A DNA stretch of 64,000 nt from CAVPEW01 sp963703565 (GCA_963703565.1 CAVPEW010000020.1:1-64000), one strand, 5' to 3'. Shown: positions 9,165 to 18,869, counted from the stretch's first letter. Numbers and translations: made by a program. The notes: generated from the letters alone by a model not told the origin.

Positions 9165-10709
9165 TCAGCGGCGGAGCGCGTCGACGCGGCGACGGAGACC
9201 GGTCGAGTAGGCGACGCCGATGGCCTTGGCCAGCACGGCCGGGTCGGGCCGCTTCTCGCGCACCATCTGGGCCGCCACCGACGGCATCATCGGGAACCGG
9301 TCCTCGACGACCGACTTGGTGCGGCTGAACTCTCGCAGCCCCTCCTCACCGTGCACCCGCCCGAAGCCGGACCACTTCTCACCGCCGAAGGGCAGCGAGG
9401 GGATCGCCGCCCCGAGCAGGGCGTCGTTGAGGTTGACCCCACCGGTGACCAGTGCCTCGGCGATGCGGCGGGCGTCGGTGCGATCCGCGCTGAACACGCT
9501 GGAGTTGAGCCCGTAGTCGCAGTCGTTGGCCACGGCCACCGCCTCGTCGACGTCGGCGACGCGCATCACCGGCAGTACCGGTCCGAAGGTCTCCTCGCGA
9601 ACGAGCTCCATGTCGGTGGTCACGTCGGCGATCACCGTGGGTGCGAAGAACGCGCCCTCGAGGTCGGCCCGGCGGGTGCCGCCGGTCAACACCCGGGCCC
9701 CGCGGGACACAGCGTCCGCGATCCGCTGCTCGATCACCTCGATCTGGGGTGGCCGTGTGATGGCGCCGAGGTGGGCGTCGGGCTCCGGGCCCTGGCGCAG
9801 CGACCTGGTCGTACGCACCACCTTGTCGACGAACTCGTCGTAGACGGGTGCCGCGACGAGGGCGCGCTCGACAGCGATGCAGGTCTGGCCCGAGTTCGAG
9901 AAAGCGCCGGCGACCGCCGCCGCGGCCGCTCGATCCAGGTCGGCGCCCTCGCACACGATCATCGGGTCCTTGCCGCCCAGCTCCATCACCGTGGGCGTGA
10001 GCGAGTCGGCCGCCGCGGCCATGATCCGCCGTCCCGTGAGGGGGCTGCCGGTGAAGGAGACCTTGTCGACCCCTGATCGCACCAGGGCCTCACCCACCCG
10101 ACCGTCGCCGGTGACGACGCCCACGAGGTCCCGGCCGGCCGACGCCACGACCTGGCCCAGCAGGACCCCGGTGAGCGGTGTCAGCTCGGAGGGCTTGAGC
10201 ACCACGGCGTTGCCCGCGCCCAGCACCGAGGCGATCGCCTGCATGGGCACGGTCAGGGGGTAGTTCCACGGCGAGATGACCCCGATGACCCCGTAGGGGG
10301 CGTAGTGGACCCGAGCCTTCTTGATCACCATCGGGAAGGTCGGCACCGACCTCGGTCGCAGGGCCCGCGGCGCGGTGCGCGCGGCGTAGGTGAGCAGCAT
10401 GCAGGAGCTGAAGACCTCCATCCATGCGTCCGCGGCGGGCTTTCCGGTCTCGGCCGCCACGGTTCGAGCCAGCTCGTCGGCCCGATCGACCAGCGCCTGG
10501 CGAATCGCCAGGAGGTGGCGGGACCGCTCCCGCAGAGACAGTGCGGCGAAGGAACGGCCAGCGATGCGCGCGGCCTCGACCGCCCGGCGCACGTCGTCGA
10601 CCCCCATCATCGGAACCGACCCGACGACCTCCCCCGTCGCCGGGTTGACCGATTCGATGCGATCGGTGGCGCCCTCGAGGGACGGGCTGGACGCGGTGGT
10701 CACGGTCAT
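9165..10709 (-). CDS. NAD(P)-dependent aldehyde dehydrogenase, succinic-semialdehyde type
   Basis: A 514-residue aldehyde dehydrogenase. The oxyanion/NAD region is VIGVISPWNYPLTVP, the general base is the glutamate in VMELGGKDP, and the nucleophile is the cysteine in NSGQTCIAVERA. REETFGPVLPVM and the C-terminal PFGGEKWSGFGR complete the fold. It resembles long-chain or succinic-semialdehyde dehydrogenases. Together with the 4-hydroxybutyrate-type CoA-transferase downstream it could oxidise an omega-semialdehyde, but the substrate is not defined by sequence. Divergent from the esterase-monooxygenase gene, with an 81-base shared upstream region. Confidence 0.88.
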   Translation of the reverse strand: MTVTTASSPSLEGATDRIESVNPATGEVVGSVPMMGVDDVRRAVEAARIAGRSFAALSLRERSRHLLAIRQALVDRADELARTVAAETGKPAADAWMEVFSSCMLLTYAARTAPRALRPRSVPTFPMVIKKARVHYAPYGVIGVISPWNYPLTVPMQAIASVLGAGNAVVLKPSELTPLTGVLLGQVVASAGRDLVGVVTGDGRVGEALVRSGVDKVSFTGSPLTGRRIMAAAADSLTPTVMELGGKDPMIVCEGADLDRAAAAAVAGAFSNSGQTCIAVERALVAAPVYDEFVDKVVRTTRSLRQGPEPDAHLGAITRPPQIEVIEQRIADAVSRGARVLTGGTRRADLEGAFFAPTVIADVTTDMELVREETFGPVLPVMRVADVDEAVAVANDCDYGLNSSVFSADRTDARRIAEALVTGGVNLNDALLGAAIPSLPFGGEKWSGFGRVHGEEGLREFSRTKSVVEDRFPMMPSVAAQMVREKRPDPAVLAKAIGVAYSTGLRRRVDALRR

Positions 10710-10790
10710 GGCTGGGCCTCCTCCACGCGACAGGCGACGCTCACTGTGTCATAGTTCGTCCTTCGTCGTCGATCACGGAGGAGGGTCCCC

Positions 10791-13157
10791 GTGCCCCTGC
10801 GCCTTTCCCGCTCCGTCCTGCGGCGCTCGCTCGCCGCCAGCGGGCCGCTGCTGAGGTCGCCGCGCCTCCCGCTGGGTGTGCAGCGCCGCCTGGTCGACTC
10901 CACGGGCAGGATCGCAGCGCTGCCCGCTGGCGTCACCCACCGCAGCGCGACCCTGGGGGGAGTACCCGGCGCCTGGCTGGAGCCAGAGGCGATCGCCCGA
11001 GCGCGGACCCCCGCGGTCCTGCTGTTCCTGCACGGCGGCGGCTACGTGCTGGGCTCCTCCGTCAGCCACCGCGCCATGGTCGCGTCGCTGGTGCACCGAC
11101 TCGGGGTCCCGGCTTTCGTGGTCGACTACCGCCTCGCTCCCGAGCACCCCTTCCCCGCTGCGCTCGACGACGCCCGGAGCGCCTTCGCCGCGTTGCGCGC
11201 CGAGCGACCGGACGTCCCCGTCGCCGTCGTGGGCGACTCCGCCGGCGGCGGGTTGAGCCTGGCGTTGGCGATGGCCCAACGTGACGCTGGCGACCCGGTG
11301 CCGGCTGTGCTGGGGCTCGTGTGCCCCTGGCTGGACCTCGACTCGCCCCGAGACCCCGGCGAGAGCGACGGCGTGCTCGACGCGGGTGCGCTCGAGCGCT
11401 GGGCCGCCGCGTACGTCCCGGACGCCTCCGACCGGCGGGAGCCGGCCGTGTCCCCCCTGTTCGGCTCGCTCGAGGGCCTGCCGCCGATGGTGGTGCACAG
11501 CGCAGGCCTGGACCCGCTCCGCCACGACGTGGAGCGCCTCGAGGTCGTGGCCGCGGCGGCCGGAGCCGACCTGGAGGTTCGGACCCACCCCGGGCTCTGG
11601 CACGACTTCCACCTCTTCGCCGGGCGGCTCGGTGATGCCGACGATGCGATCGCGGCGCTGGCATCGGGGCTGGCACGCCGGCTCGGGCTCGGGCACGACC
11701 CTCGCGTGGTGATCGTCGGGGCGGGCATGTCGGGACTGTGCATGGCAGCCAAGCTCGATGCCGTCGGGATGCGCGACTTCACGATCCTCGAGAAGGCGGA
11801 CGATCTCGGCGGGACCTGGCGGGAGAACACCTATCCCGGCCTGAGCTGCGACGTGCCGTCACGCTTCTACTCGTACTCGTTCCTGCCGAACCCGTCGTGG
11901 ACCAGCGTGTTCTCCCCCGGGCCCGAGATCCAGGGCTACTTCCGCCATGCCGCGGACGAGCTCGGCCTGCGGGACCGCCTCGAGTTGGGTGCCGAGGTGA
12001 GCGAGGCGCGCTGGACGGGCAGCGAGTGGGAGGTCGCCACCGCTGACGGGCGCCGCTGGCACGCCGATGCCGTCGTCACCGCCACCGGCGTGCTGCACCA
12101 TCCTCGCTATCCTGACATCGAGGGGCTCGACAGCTTCGGCGGAGCGCTTTTCCACTCGGCGCGCTGGGACCACTCGGTGCCACTCACCGGCCGGCGGGTG
12201 GCAGTGATCGGCACCGGGTCCACCGGGGCCCAGATCACCTCTGCGCTGGCAGGCGAGGTCGGGCAGCTCTACGTGCTCCAGCGCAGCGCCCAATGGATCC
12301 TGCCGGTCGCGAACCGGCCGTACTCCGCCCTGAGCCGCAAGGCGATGGCCAGGTTCCCGGTGCTGAACCGGCTGTCCTACTCCGTCTACCAGTTCGTGCT
12401 CGGCTCGGTGTTCGCCCGTGCGACCACTCAACCGGGGCTGGCCAGGCGGCTCATCTCCGCTGGATGCCGCGCCAACCTGCGCTTCGGCGTGAAGGACCCG
12501 GAGCTGCGGGCCCGGGTCACGCCCGACCACGAGCCCATGTGCCGCCGCCTGATCATGTCGGCGGGCTACTACCCGGCGATCCAGCGCTCCGACGTGGAGG
12601 TGGTGACCACCGCGATCGAGCGGATCGAGCCCGAGGGCATCCGCCTGGCCGACGGTCGCCTGCTCGAGGTAGACGTCATAGCCCTGGCCACCGGCTTCGA
12701 CGCCCATGCCTACATGCGCCCGATGCGCATCGTGGGGTCAGGCGGTCGCACGCTCGAACAGGAGTGGGCCGAGGGTCCCCGCGGCTACCGCACGGTCGCC
12801 TTGCCGGGCTTCCCCAACCTGTTCACCATGATGGGGCCCCACAGCCCGGTGGGGAACCACTCGCTGATCGCGGTCGCCGAGGCCCAGGCTGACTTCGTCG
12901 TGGGCTGGCTCGACAGGATCCGTCGCGGTGAGATCCGGGCGGCCGCTCCCAGCCGGGAGGCCACCGACGCCTTCAACGCCGAGATGCGCGAGGCCATGCC
13001 GAACACGATCTGGACCTCGGGTTGCACCAGCTGGTACCTGGGAGCCGACGGGCTTCCGGAGCTGTGGCCCTGGACCCCGGGTCGTCACCGCCGCATGCTC
13101 GAGGACCTCCATGAGAACGACTTCGAGCTGATCAGCGCGGCCACCGACGACAGGTAG
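10791..13157 (+). CDS. Esterase fused to Baeyer-Villiger monooxygenase
   Basis: A 788-residue two-enzyme fusion. Residues 1-300 are an alpha/beta hydrolase of the hormone-sensitive-lipase group: HGGG at 81-84, nucleophile Ser150 in GDSAGG, and late Asp and His in the normal order (SAGLDPLRHD, LWHDFH). Residues 303-788 are a flavin monooxygenase with FAD-binding VVIVGAGMSGL near 306, the Baeyer-Villiger-type fingerprint FGGALFHSARWDH near 448, and a second GTGSTGAQ dinucleotide site. The monooxygenase half would convert a ketone to an ester or lactone, and the hydrolase half would split it. The GTG start is preceded by GGAGGAGG at 10777-10784. There is no stop or frame change between the halves. 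Confidence 0.88.
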   Translation: MPLRLSRSVLRRSLAASGPLLRSPRLPLGVQRRLVDSTGRIAALPAGVTHRSATLGGVPGAWLEPEAIARARTPAVLLFLHGGGYVLGSSVSHRAMVASLVHRLGVPAFVVDYRLAPEHPFPAALDDARSAFAALRAERPDVPVAVVGDSAGGGLSLALAMAQRDAGDPVPAVLGLVCPWLDLDSPRDPGESDGVLDAGALERWAAAYVPDASDRREPAVSPLFGSLEGLPPMVVHSAGLDPLRHDVERLEVVAAAAGADLEVRTHPGLWHDFHLFAGRLGDADDAIAALASGLARRLGLGHDPRVVIVGAGMSGLCMAAKLDAVGMRDFTILEKADDLGGTWRENTYPGLSCDVPSRFYSYSFLPNPSWTSVFSPGPEIQGYFRHAADELGLRDRLELGAEVSEARWTGSEWEVATADGRRWHADAVVTATGVLHHPRYPDIEGLDSFGGALFHSARWDHSVPLTGRRVAVIGTGSTGAQITSALAGEVGQLYVLQRSAQWILPVANRPYSALSRKAMARFPVLNRLSYSVYQFVLGSVFARATTQPGLARRLISAGCRANLRFGVKDPELRARVTPDHEPMCRRLIMSAGYYPAIQRSDVEVVTTAIERIEPEGIRLADGRLLEVDVIALATGFDAHAYMRPMRIVGSGGRTLEQEWAEGPRGYRTVALPGFPNLFTMMGPHSPVGNHSLIAVAEAQADFVVGWLDRIRRGEIRAAAPSREATDAFNAEMREAMPNTIWTSGCTSWYLGADGLPELWPWTPGRHRRMLEDLHENDFELISAATDDR

Positions 13158-13248
13158 CGTGGCCGCGCCGCCCTGCCGGCCCGGCCCTGACCGAGCGCCG
13201 GCGTGGGTGGTCCGAGCGAATCCGAGCACCGTCGCCCAGAAGGGTTTC

Positions 13249-16104
13249 ATGGCCGATCCAGTCCCCGCAGCCACCTTCGCCGACCGCCACATCGGGCCCC
13301 GGCCCCACGAGCTGGCCGCGGTCCTCGAGACGCTGGAGGTGACCTCGCTCGACGAGCTGCTGGACCAGGTGGTGCCCGAGGCGATCCGGTCCCGGGCCCC
13401 CCTTGAGGTCCCCGCAGCGCGCTCGGAGCCCGAGGCCCTGGCACGTCTGCGGGAGATGGCGGCGCGCAACCGCCCGCTCACCTCGCTGATCGGGATGGGC
13501 TACTACGGCACGCACACCCCCGGCGTGATCCGGCGCAACGTGTTCGAGTCCCCGGGTTGGTACACGGCGTACACCCCGTACCAGCCGGAGATAAGCCAGG
13601 GTCGCCTCGAGGCGCTCCTGGTCTTCCAGACCATGGTCGGAGACCTCGTCGGCCTCGACATCGCCAACGCGTCGATGCTCGACGAGGCCAGCGCCGCGGC
13701 CGAGGCCATGACGATGGCCCGCCGGGCCGGGGGTCACGGGGGCACGGCGTTCTTCGTCGACGCCGACACCCATCCCCAGACCGTCGCAGTCGTCGCAACG
13801 CGGGCCGAGCCGCTCGGCATCGAGGTGGTCGTCGGCGACCCCGGGCGCGACCTCGACCCGCGGCGCTGCTTCGCGGTTCTCCTCTCCTCCCCCGGCTCGA
13901 GCGGTCGTTTGGTCGACCATCGGGCCACTGCAGCGCTGGTGCACGAGCACGGGGGCCTGGTCACGATGGCCACGGACCTGCTGGCGTGCACCCTGGTCAC
14001 CCCGCCCGGCGAGCAGGGGGCCGACATAGCCTTCGGTAGCGCCCAGCGCTTCGGGGTCCCGATGGGCTTCGGGGGGCCCCACGCCGGGTTCCTGGCCTGC
14101 CGCGCCGCGCTCATCCGATCCTTGCCCGGACGCCTCGTGGGCGTGTCGGTCGACTCGGCCGGGCGTCCGGCGTTCCGCCTCACCCTGCAGGCGCGCGAGC
14201 AGCACATCCGACGCGAGAAGGCGACGTCGAACATCTGCACGGCGCAGGTGCTGCTCGCCGTGATGGCTGCCATGTACGCCGTGTACCACGGGCCCGAGGG
14301 GCTCACCGCGATCGCCCGCGACGTGCACGCCCGCACCGGGCGCCTGGCCGAGGCGCTGCGCGCCGGTGGGGTGCGGCTGGCCCACGACGCCTTCTTCGAC
14401 ACCGTCACCGCTGTGGTGCCCGGCCGGGCTGGCGACGTAGTCGCCGCCGCTCTCGCCCGGGGCGTCAACCTGCGCAGCGTGGGCGCCGACGCGGTCGGGA
14501 TCTCGCTCGACGAGACCACCAGCGACGACGTCGTCGCACGGGTGGCCGCTGCCTTCGGCGTCGCGGCTCCCGGCGCTGGCGCCGCTGCCGGCGGCGGCGC
14601 CATCCCGCCCTCGCTGGCCCGCACCAGTGCGTTCTGCACCGATCCCAGGTTCGCGGCTGCGCGCTCGGAGACCGACATGCTGCGGTACCTGCGCCGGCTC
14701 GCCGACCGTGACATCGCTCTGGACCGGTCGATGATCCCGCTCGGCTCGTGCACGATGAAGCTCAACGCCACTACCGAGATGGAGCCCGTCGGCTGGCCCG
14801 AGCTCGCCGAGCTGCACCCGTTCGCCCCACTCGACCAGGCTGCCGGGACCCTCGAGCTGATCGGCGAGCTCGAGGCTGCTCTGCGCGAGGTGACCGGCTA
14901 CGACGCCGTGTCCCTGCAGCCCAACGCCGGCAGCCAGGGCGAGCTGGCCGGGCTGATGGCGATCCGCGCGTACCACCGCGCCCGCGGCGACGACCGGCGC
15001 GTGGTGTGCCTGATCCCCTCGTCGGCTCACGGTACGAACGCCGCATCCGCCGTCATGGCCGGCATGCGGGTGGTGGTCGTCGCCTGCGACGAGCGCGGCG
15101 ACGTCGACCTGGCCGACCTGCGGGCCCTCGTCGACGCCCACCGCGACGAGCTGGCCGCCCTCATGGTCACCTACCCCTCGACCCATGGTGTGTTCGAGGT
15201 GCGCATCACCGAGGTGTGCGACGCGGTGCACGACGCCGGCGGGCAGGTCTACGTCGACGGAGCGAACCTCAACGCGCTCGTCGGCGTCGCCCGACCCGGC
15301 TGGTTCGGCGGCGACGTCAGCCACCTGAACCTGCACAAGACCTTCTGCATCCCCCACGGCGGTGGCGGACCGGGCGTGGGGCCGGTGGCGGCCCGTACCC
15401 ACCTGGCGCCGTACCTGCCGAACCATCCACTGGTGCCGGAGGCCGGACCCCCCACCGGGCCCGGTCCCGTCGCTGCAGCGCCGTGGGGCTCGGCGTCGAT
15501 CCTGCCGATCTCGTGGGCCTACCTGGCCATGATGGGCCCTGAGGGTCTGCGCCAGGCCACCGCGGTCGCCATCGCCAACGCCAACTACCTGGCGACCCGC
15601 CTCTGTGATGCGTACCCGGTGCTCTACAGCGGGCCCCGTGGGCGAGTCGCCCACGAGTGCATCCTGGACCTGCGGCCGCTGACCCGGTCCAGCGGGATCA
15701 CCGTCGACGACGTCGCCAAGCGCCTGGTGGACTACGGCCTCCACGCCCCCACGGTGAGCTTCCCGGTGCCGGGCACCCTCATGGTCGAGCCAACCGAGTC
15801 CGAGTCCCTGGCCGAGCTCGACCGGTTCTGCGACGCCATGCTGGCGATCCGCGAGGAGATCGCGGCGGTCGAGCGTGGCGAGGTGGCCGCCGCCGACAGC
15901 GCGCTGCGCCACGCTCCCCACACCGCCCAGGACCTGCTCGCAGCTGACTGGGACCGTGCCTACGGGCGCGAGGTGGCGGCGTACCCGGTTCCCGGGCTGC
16001 GCGCCGGCAAGTACTGGCCACCGGTGGGCCGGATCGACGGCGCGCACGGCGACCGGAACCTGGTGTGCTCCTGCCCGCCCCCGGAGGCCTTCGCCCAGTC
16101 CTGA
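13249..16104 (+). CDS. gcvP: Glycine dehydrogenase (decarboxylating), P-protein
   Basis: A 951-residue full-length P-protein, the PLP enzyme that decarboxylates glycine and loads the aminomethyl group on GcvH. The N-terminal FADRHIGPRP and the early SLIGMGYYGTHTPGVIRRNV are diagnostic. The PLP-binding lysine is K697 in HLNLHKTFCIPHGGGGPG. Both halves found in one-chain P-proteins are present. The ATG at 13249 is chosen because family members begin just before FADRHIG. It follows the monooxygenase gene by 91 bases. gcvT with merR is 10 kb upstream on the same strand, so the system is split. Confidence 0.95.
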   Translation: MADPVPAATFADRHIGPRPHELAAVLETLEVTSLDELLDQVVPEAIRSRAPLEVPAARSEPEALARLREMAARNRPLTSLIGMGYYGTHTPGVIRRNVFESPGWYTAYTPYQPEISQGRLEALLVFQTMVGDLVGLDIANASMLDEASAAAEAMTMARRAGGHGGTAFFVDADTHPQTVAVVATRAEPLGIEVVVGDPGRDLDPRRCFAVLLSSPGSSGRLVDHRATAALVHEHGGLVTMATDLLACTLVTPPGEQGADIAFGSAQRFGVPMGFGGPHAGFLACRAALIRSLPGRLVGVSVDSAGRPAFRLTLQAREQHIRREKATSNICTAQVLLAVMAAMYAVYHGPEGLTAIARDVHARTGRLAEALRAGGVRLAHDAFFDTVTAVVPGRAGDVVAAALARGVNLRSVGADAVGISLDETTSDDVVARVAAAFGVAAPGAGAAAGGGAIPPSLARTSAFCTDPRFAAARSETDMLRYLRRLADRDIALDRSMIPLGSCTMKLNATTEMEPVGWPELAELHPFAPLDQAAGTLELIGELEAALREVTGYDAVSLQPNAGSQGELAGLMAIRAYHRARGDDRRVVCLIPSSAHGTNAASAVMAGMRVVVVACDERGDVDLADLRALVDAHRDELAALMVTYPSTHGVFEVRITEVCDAVHDAGGQVYVDGANLNALVGVARPGWFGGDVSHLNLHKTFCIPHGGGGPGVGPVAARTHLAPYLPNHPLVPEAGPPTGPGPVAAAPWGSASILPISWAYLAMMGPEGLRQATAVAIANANYLATRLCDAYPVLYSGPRGRVAHECILDLRPLTRSSGITVDDVAKRLVDYGLHAPTVSFPVPGTLMVEPTESESLAELDRFCDAMLAIREEIAAVERGEVAAADSALRHAPHTAQDLLAADWDRAYGREVAAYPVPGLRAGKYWPPVGRIDGAHGDRNLVCSCPPPEAFAQS

Positions 16105-16154
16105 AGCCCTGGGCAGGGTGCGGCCAGCGCAGCTGGGACTACGCTCTCTCGGCC

Positions 16155-17675
16155 ATGTCCCGCCGCCTTGACATCCAGCTCACCAGCGCGCGCGACGACG
16201 GCACCTGGACCTGGCGGGCCGCAGGTGCACGCGAGCCACGCGGCACGTTGAGCGCCGACGTCCTGCCCCCCGGATCCAAGGTAGGCGACGTGCTGCGCGT
16301 CGAGGCCGAGGTGTTCGTCGACGGCGTCACCGTCAGCTCGGTCGTGCCGCTGCGGGCTCCTCGCTCCGCCCCCGACAGGCTCGAGCTGATCGACACTGCG
16401 CCGCAGGGGCCGCTGGTCACCTCCGACGTGCGCGGCACCGGGGAGCGTGGAGGCTCACGCGACCGTGGGCCCCGCGACCGCCGGCCCGGCTCCGAGCGGC
16501 GCGATCCGGGTGGCAGGCCGTCCGCCGAGCACGAGCGCCAGCTTCCCGGGCGCGGCGAGCGTGGCGGGGACCGCCGCGAGCGCGCCGGCGGCCGTGGCAC
16601 GCCGGTAGGTGCCGCCGCCGGGCGGTCGGGGGCCGACCGCGGTGGCCGGGAGCACACCGGTGGGAACGAGCGCCGCCGATCCCGGCCCGCCCCTCCGCCC
16701 ATGCCAGCGGTCGAGCGCCCCAAGACCCGGCGGCTCCGGGCGCGCCGGGTGCACAGGGAGGCGCTGCTCTCCGACCTGGCTGCCGAGCAGCGGCCCGTCG
16801 CCGAGCAGCTCTTCGCCGGGGGCCTGCCCGCCGTGCGCAGCGCCATCGCCAAGCAGAACGAGGAGCGGGCCCGTGGAGGCGAAGGCCCCATCGCTGCGGA
16901 GCCCCTCCTCGCGATGGCCGAGCAGCTCTGGCCGCGGGTCCGTGCGGCCGAGTGGCGCGACCGGGCCGAGGCTGCGCTGGACCACCTCGACGACCTCGAT
17001 CTGCGCGACCTGCGGGCAGTGGTGTCCCAGGCCGACGGGGCGGCGCGCTCGGAGGCGAGCCGGGCCCTGGCTGCCAAGTTGCGAGACGCGCTGACCGAAC
17101 GGGTGACGCAGGATCACGCCGCCTGGCTGGCCGAGCTCGACGCCACGCTCGACGTAGGTCGGGTCGTACGAGCCCTGCGGGTCTCGAGCAGACCCCCCAA
17201 GGCCGGCGCTCCCCTGCCGCTCGAGGTCGCGGCTCGCCTGTCGGAGGCAGCCGGTGCCGCACTGACCGCCGACGCCACCTCTGAGCGCTGGGTGGCGGTG
17301 CTCGAAGCCCTCGCCGTGTCGCCCGTTCGCGACCGGGTCGTGCCGGCATCGTTGCCGACGACGGTGGACGACGATCTGCGCTCGGCGGTCGCACGACTGG
17401 GGTCTCTGCTGCCCAAGGTGGCCCACATCTTCGACATCGAACCGGCGCCGGCCGGCCGGCCGCGCCCGGAGCGCCGCCGGCCCCGGGCTCGTCCAGGGCC
17501 TCGGTCCGCCGCGACCGAGTCCCGACCCGGCGTGCCCACGGCCGGACGAGGCGAGCCCGGGCCCACCGCTCCGGAGGCCGAGACACGGGCGCCGGACCCG
17601 GTGCCCCCAGCCGAGCTCACTGCCGAGCTCGCCGAGGCGGACTCGCCGACTCGCGGGTCGGGGCAGGACCGGTAG
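16155..17675 (+). CDS. Unrecognised Arg/Gly-rich protein
   Basis: A 506-residue protein I do not recognise. Residues 1-95 look beta-rich and ordered (LDIQLTSARDDGTWTWRAAG, then VGDVLRVEAEVFVDGVTVSS). About 100-190 is a low-complexity Arg/Gly/Glu segment (RGPRDRRPGSERRDPGG and similar) like the tails of RNA-binding proteins. About 190-430 is predicted helical, starting RRLRARRVHREALLSDLAAEQ. The end is Pro/Arg/Ala rich. It lies 11 bases before a crotonase gene on the same strand. A nucleic-acid role is a guess from the basic linker only. Confidence 0.7.
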   Translation: MSRRLDIQLTSARDDGTWTWRAAGAREPRGTLSADVLPPGSKVGDVLRVEAEVFVDGVTVSSVVPLRAPRSAPDRLELIDTAPQGPLVTSDVRGTGERGGSRDRGPRDRRPGSERRDPGGRPSAEHERQLPGRGERGGDRRERAGGRGTPVGAAAGRSGADRGGREHTGGNERRRSRPAPPPMPAVERPKTRRLRARRVHREALLSDLAAEQRPVAEQLFAGGLPAVRSAIAKQNEERARGGEGPIAAEPLLAMAEQLWPRVRAAEWRDRAEAALDHLDDLDLRDLRAVVSQADGAARSEASRALAAKLRDALTERVTQDHAAWLAELDATLDVGRVVRALRVSSRPPKAGAPLPLEVAARLSEAAGAALTADATSERWVAVLEALAVSPVRDRVVPASLPTTVDDDLRSAVARLGSLLPKVAHIFDIEPAPAGRPRPERRRPRARPGPRSAATESRPGVPTAGRGEPGPTAPEAETRAPDPVPPAELTAELAEADSPTRGSGQDR

Positions 17676-17686
17676 GGTCCGCGGCC

Positions 17687-18451
17687 ATGTCTGTCGACTA
17701 CGAGCAGCGTGGACCGTTCGCGGTCATCACCATCAACCGCCCCGAGGCCCGCAACGCCGTCAACGGCGAGGTCGCGTCCGGGATCGAGGCCGCTATCGAC
17801 CGCATCGAGCAGGACGACGCGATCTGGCTGGGCATCTTGACCGGCGTGCCGCCGGTGTTCTGCGCCGGCGCCGACCTCAAGGCGGTCAACAGCGGCACCG
17901 CGGCCGGGTTGGCAACGCCCAAGGGAGGCTTCGCGGGCATCACCCAGCGCGAGCGATCGAAGCCGATCATCGCCGCGGTCGACGGGCCCGCGCTCGCAGG
18001 GGGAACCGAGATCGTGCTCTCGTGCGACCTCGTCGTAGCCTCGACCAGCGCTCGATTCGGGATCCCCGAGGTGAAGCGGAACCTCGTCGCGGGAGCGGGC
18101 GGCCTCTTCCGCCTGGGCCGCAAGATCCCCTTCAACATCGCCATGGAGCTTGCGCTCACCGGCGACCCCATCGAGGCCGAGAGGGCCTACGCCTTCGGGC
18201 TGGTGAACCGCCTCGTGCAGCCGGGAGAGGCGCTCGACGCAGCCATCGCCCTGGCCGAGCAGATCTGCGCCAACGCCCCGCTCGCGGTGAGGGCGAGCCG
18301 CGAGATCGTGCTCGGCGCGACCAACGCCCCCGACGACGTCGGCTGGAAGATGTCGGCCGAGGGCATGGGAAAGATCATGGGATCCGAGGACCTCGCCGAG
18401 GGGCTCGCCGCGTTCATCGAGAAGCGCCCGCCCCAGTGGAAGGGGCGCTGA
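17687..18451 (+). CDS. Enoyl-CoA hydratase/isomerase family protein
   Basis: A 254-residue crotonase-fold protein. It begins VDYEQRGPFAVITINRPEARNAV and has the first oxyanion loop FCAGADLKAV. The second oxyanion element is PALAGGTEIVLSCDLVVAS, and FGIPEVKRNLVAGAGGL carries the region of the catalytic glutamate. The family hydrates or isomerises enoyl-CoA esters in beta-oxidation, but subfamily and substrate cannot be fixed. It starts 11 bases after the Arg/Gly-rich protein gene, so the two are probably co-transcribed. Confidence 0.88.
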   Translation: MSVDYEQRGPFAVITINRPEARNAVNGEVASGIEAAIDRIEQDDAIWLGILTGVPPVFCAGADLKAVNSGTAAGLATPKGGFAGITQRERSKPIIAAVDGPALAGGTEIVLSCDLVVASTSARFGIPEVKRNLVAGAGGLFRLGRKIPFNIAMELALTGDPIEAERAYAFGLVNRLVQPGEALDAAIALAEQICANAPLAVRASREIVLGATNAPDDVGWKMSAEGMGKIMGSEDLAEGLAAFIEKRPPQWKGR

Positions 18452-18465
18452 CCGGCGACGGTCAG
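18448..18465. terminator. Hairpin between convergent crotonase and Nudix genes
   Basis: CTGACC at 18448-18453 and GGTCAG at 18460-18465 are perfect inverted repeats around a 6-base loop. The left arm contains the TGA of the plus-strand crotonase gene and the right arm contains the TGA of the minus-strand Nudix gene. A bidirectional terminator is likely although the stem is short. Confidence 0.4.
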
Positions 18466-18869
18466 ACCAGCAGGTCGATCACAGCGTGGTCGGCGAGGAA
18501 CTCGGCCAACCCGGCCACCAGCGGGCGCTCGGTCACCTCGCTGCGCAGGACCCAGGCCGCCTCCGTCACGTCGTCCCCCGGGCGGAGCTCCCCGCCTACC
18601 ACGGTCACCTCGAAGTCGAGGATCACGTAGTGGTGGTCCTCGGCTATGCGTTCCACCCAGCCCATCAGCGGGCCGCACAGGGCCTCGAGGCCGGTCTCCT
18701 CGCGCAGCTCGCGCAGAACGGCCTCTGCGAGGGTCTCGCCGGGCTCCACCCGGCCGCCGGGCACGCTCCAGCGACCGCGCTCCGGTTCGGTCCCGCGACG
18801 CACGAGCAGCAGCTCCTCACCGCGGCGCGCCACCGCCCCTATGCACAGCCGAGGCGCCGGCGAGCTCAT
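18462..18869 (-). CDS. Nudix hydrolase
   Basis: A 135-residue Nudix-fold pyrophosphohydrolase, MutT-like in size. The Nudix box runs from GRVEPGETLAEAV to LRELREETGLEA and contains the metal-binding glutamates of REETG. Substrate is unassignable. The ATG at 18869 overlaps the stop of the upstream acetyltransferase (ATGA), so the pair is translationally coupled. Confidence 0.88.
   Translation of the reverse strand: MSSPAPRLCIGAVARRGEELLLVRRGTEPERGRWSVPGGRVEPGETLAEAVLRELREETGLEALCGPLMGWVERIAEDHHYVILDFEVTVVGGELRPGDDVTEAAWVLRSEVTERPLVAGLAEFLADHAVIDLLV

Noticed and set aside
10710..10790. Sigma-70-like promoter boxes between the ALDH and esterase-monooxygenase genes
   Set aside because: TCATAGT near 10748-10754 looks like a -10 box but no spaced -35 box fits it, so it is not reported as a promoter.
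13132..16047. A very long open frame on the minus strand opposite gcvP, over 970 codons
   Set aside because: It is the antisense of a clear P-protein, rich in Arg/Gly/His/Asp from high GC codon bias, with no recognisable motif. The same applies to long open frames opposite 7524-10076, 53431-56406 and 43011-46082.
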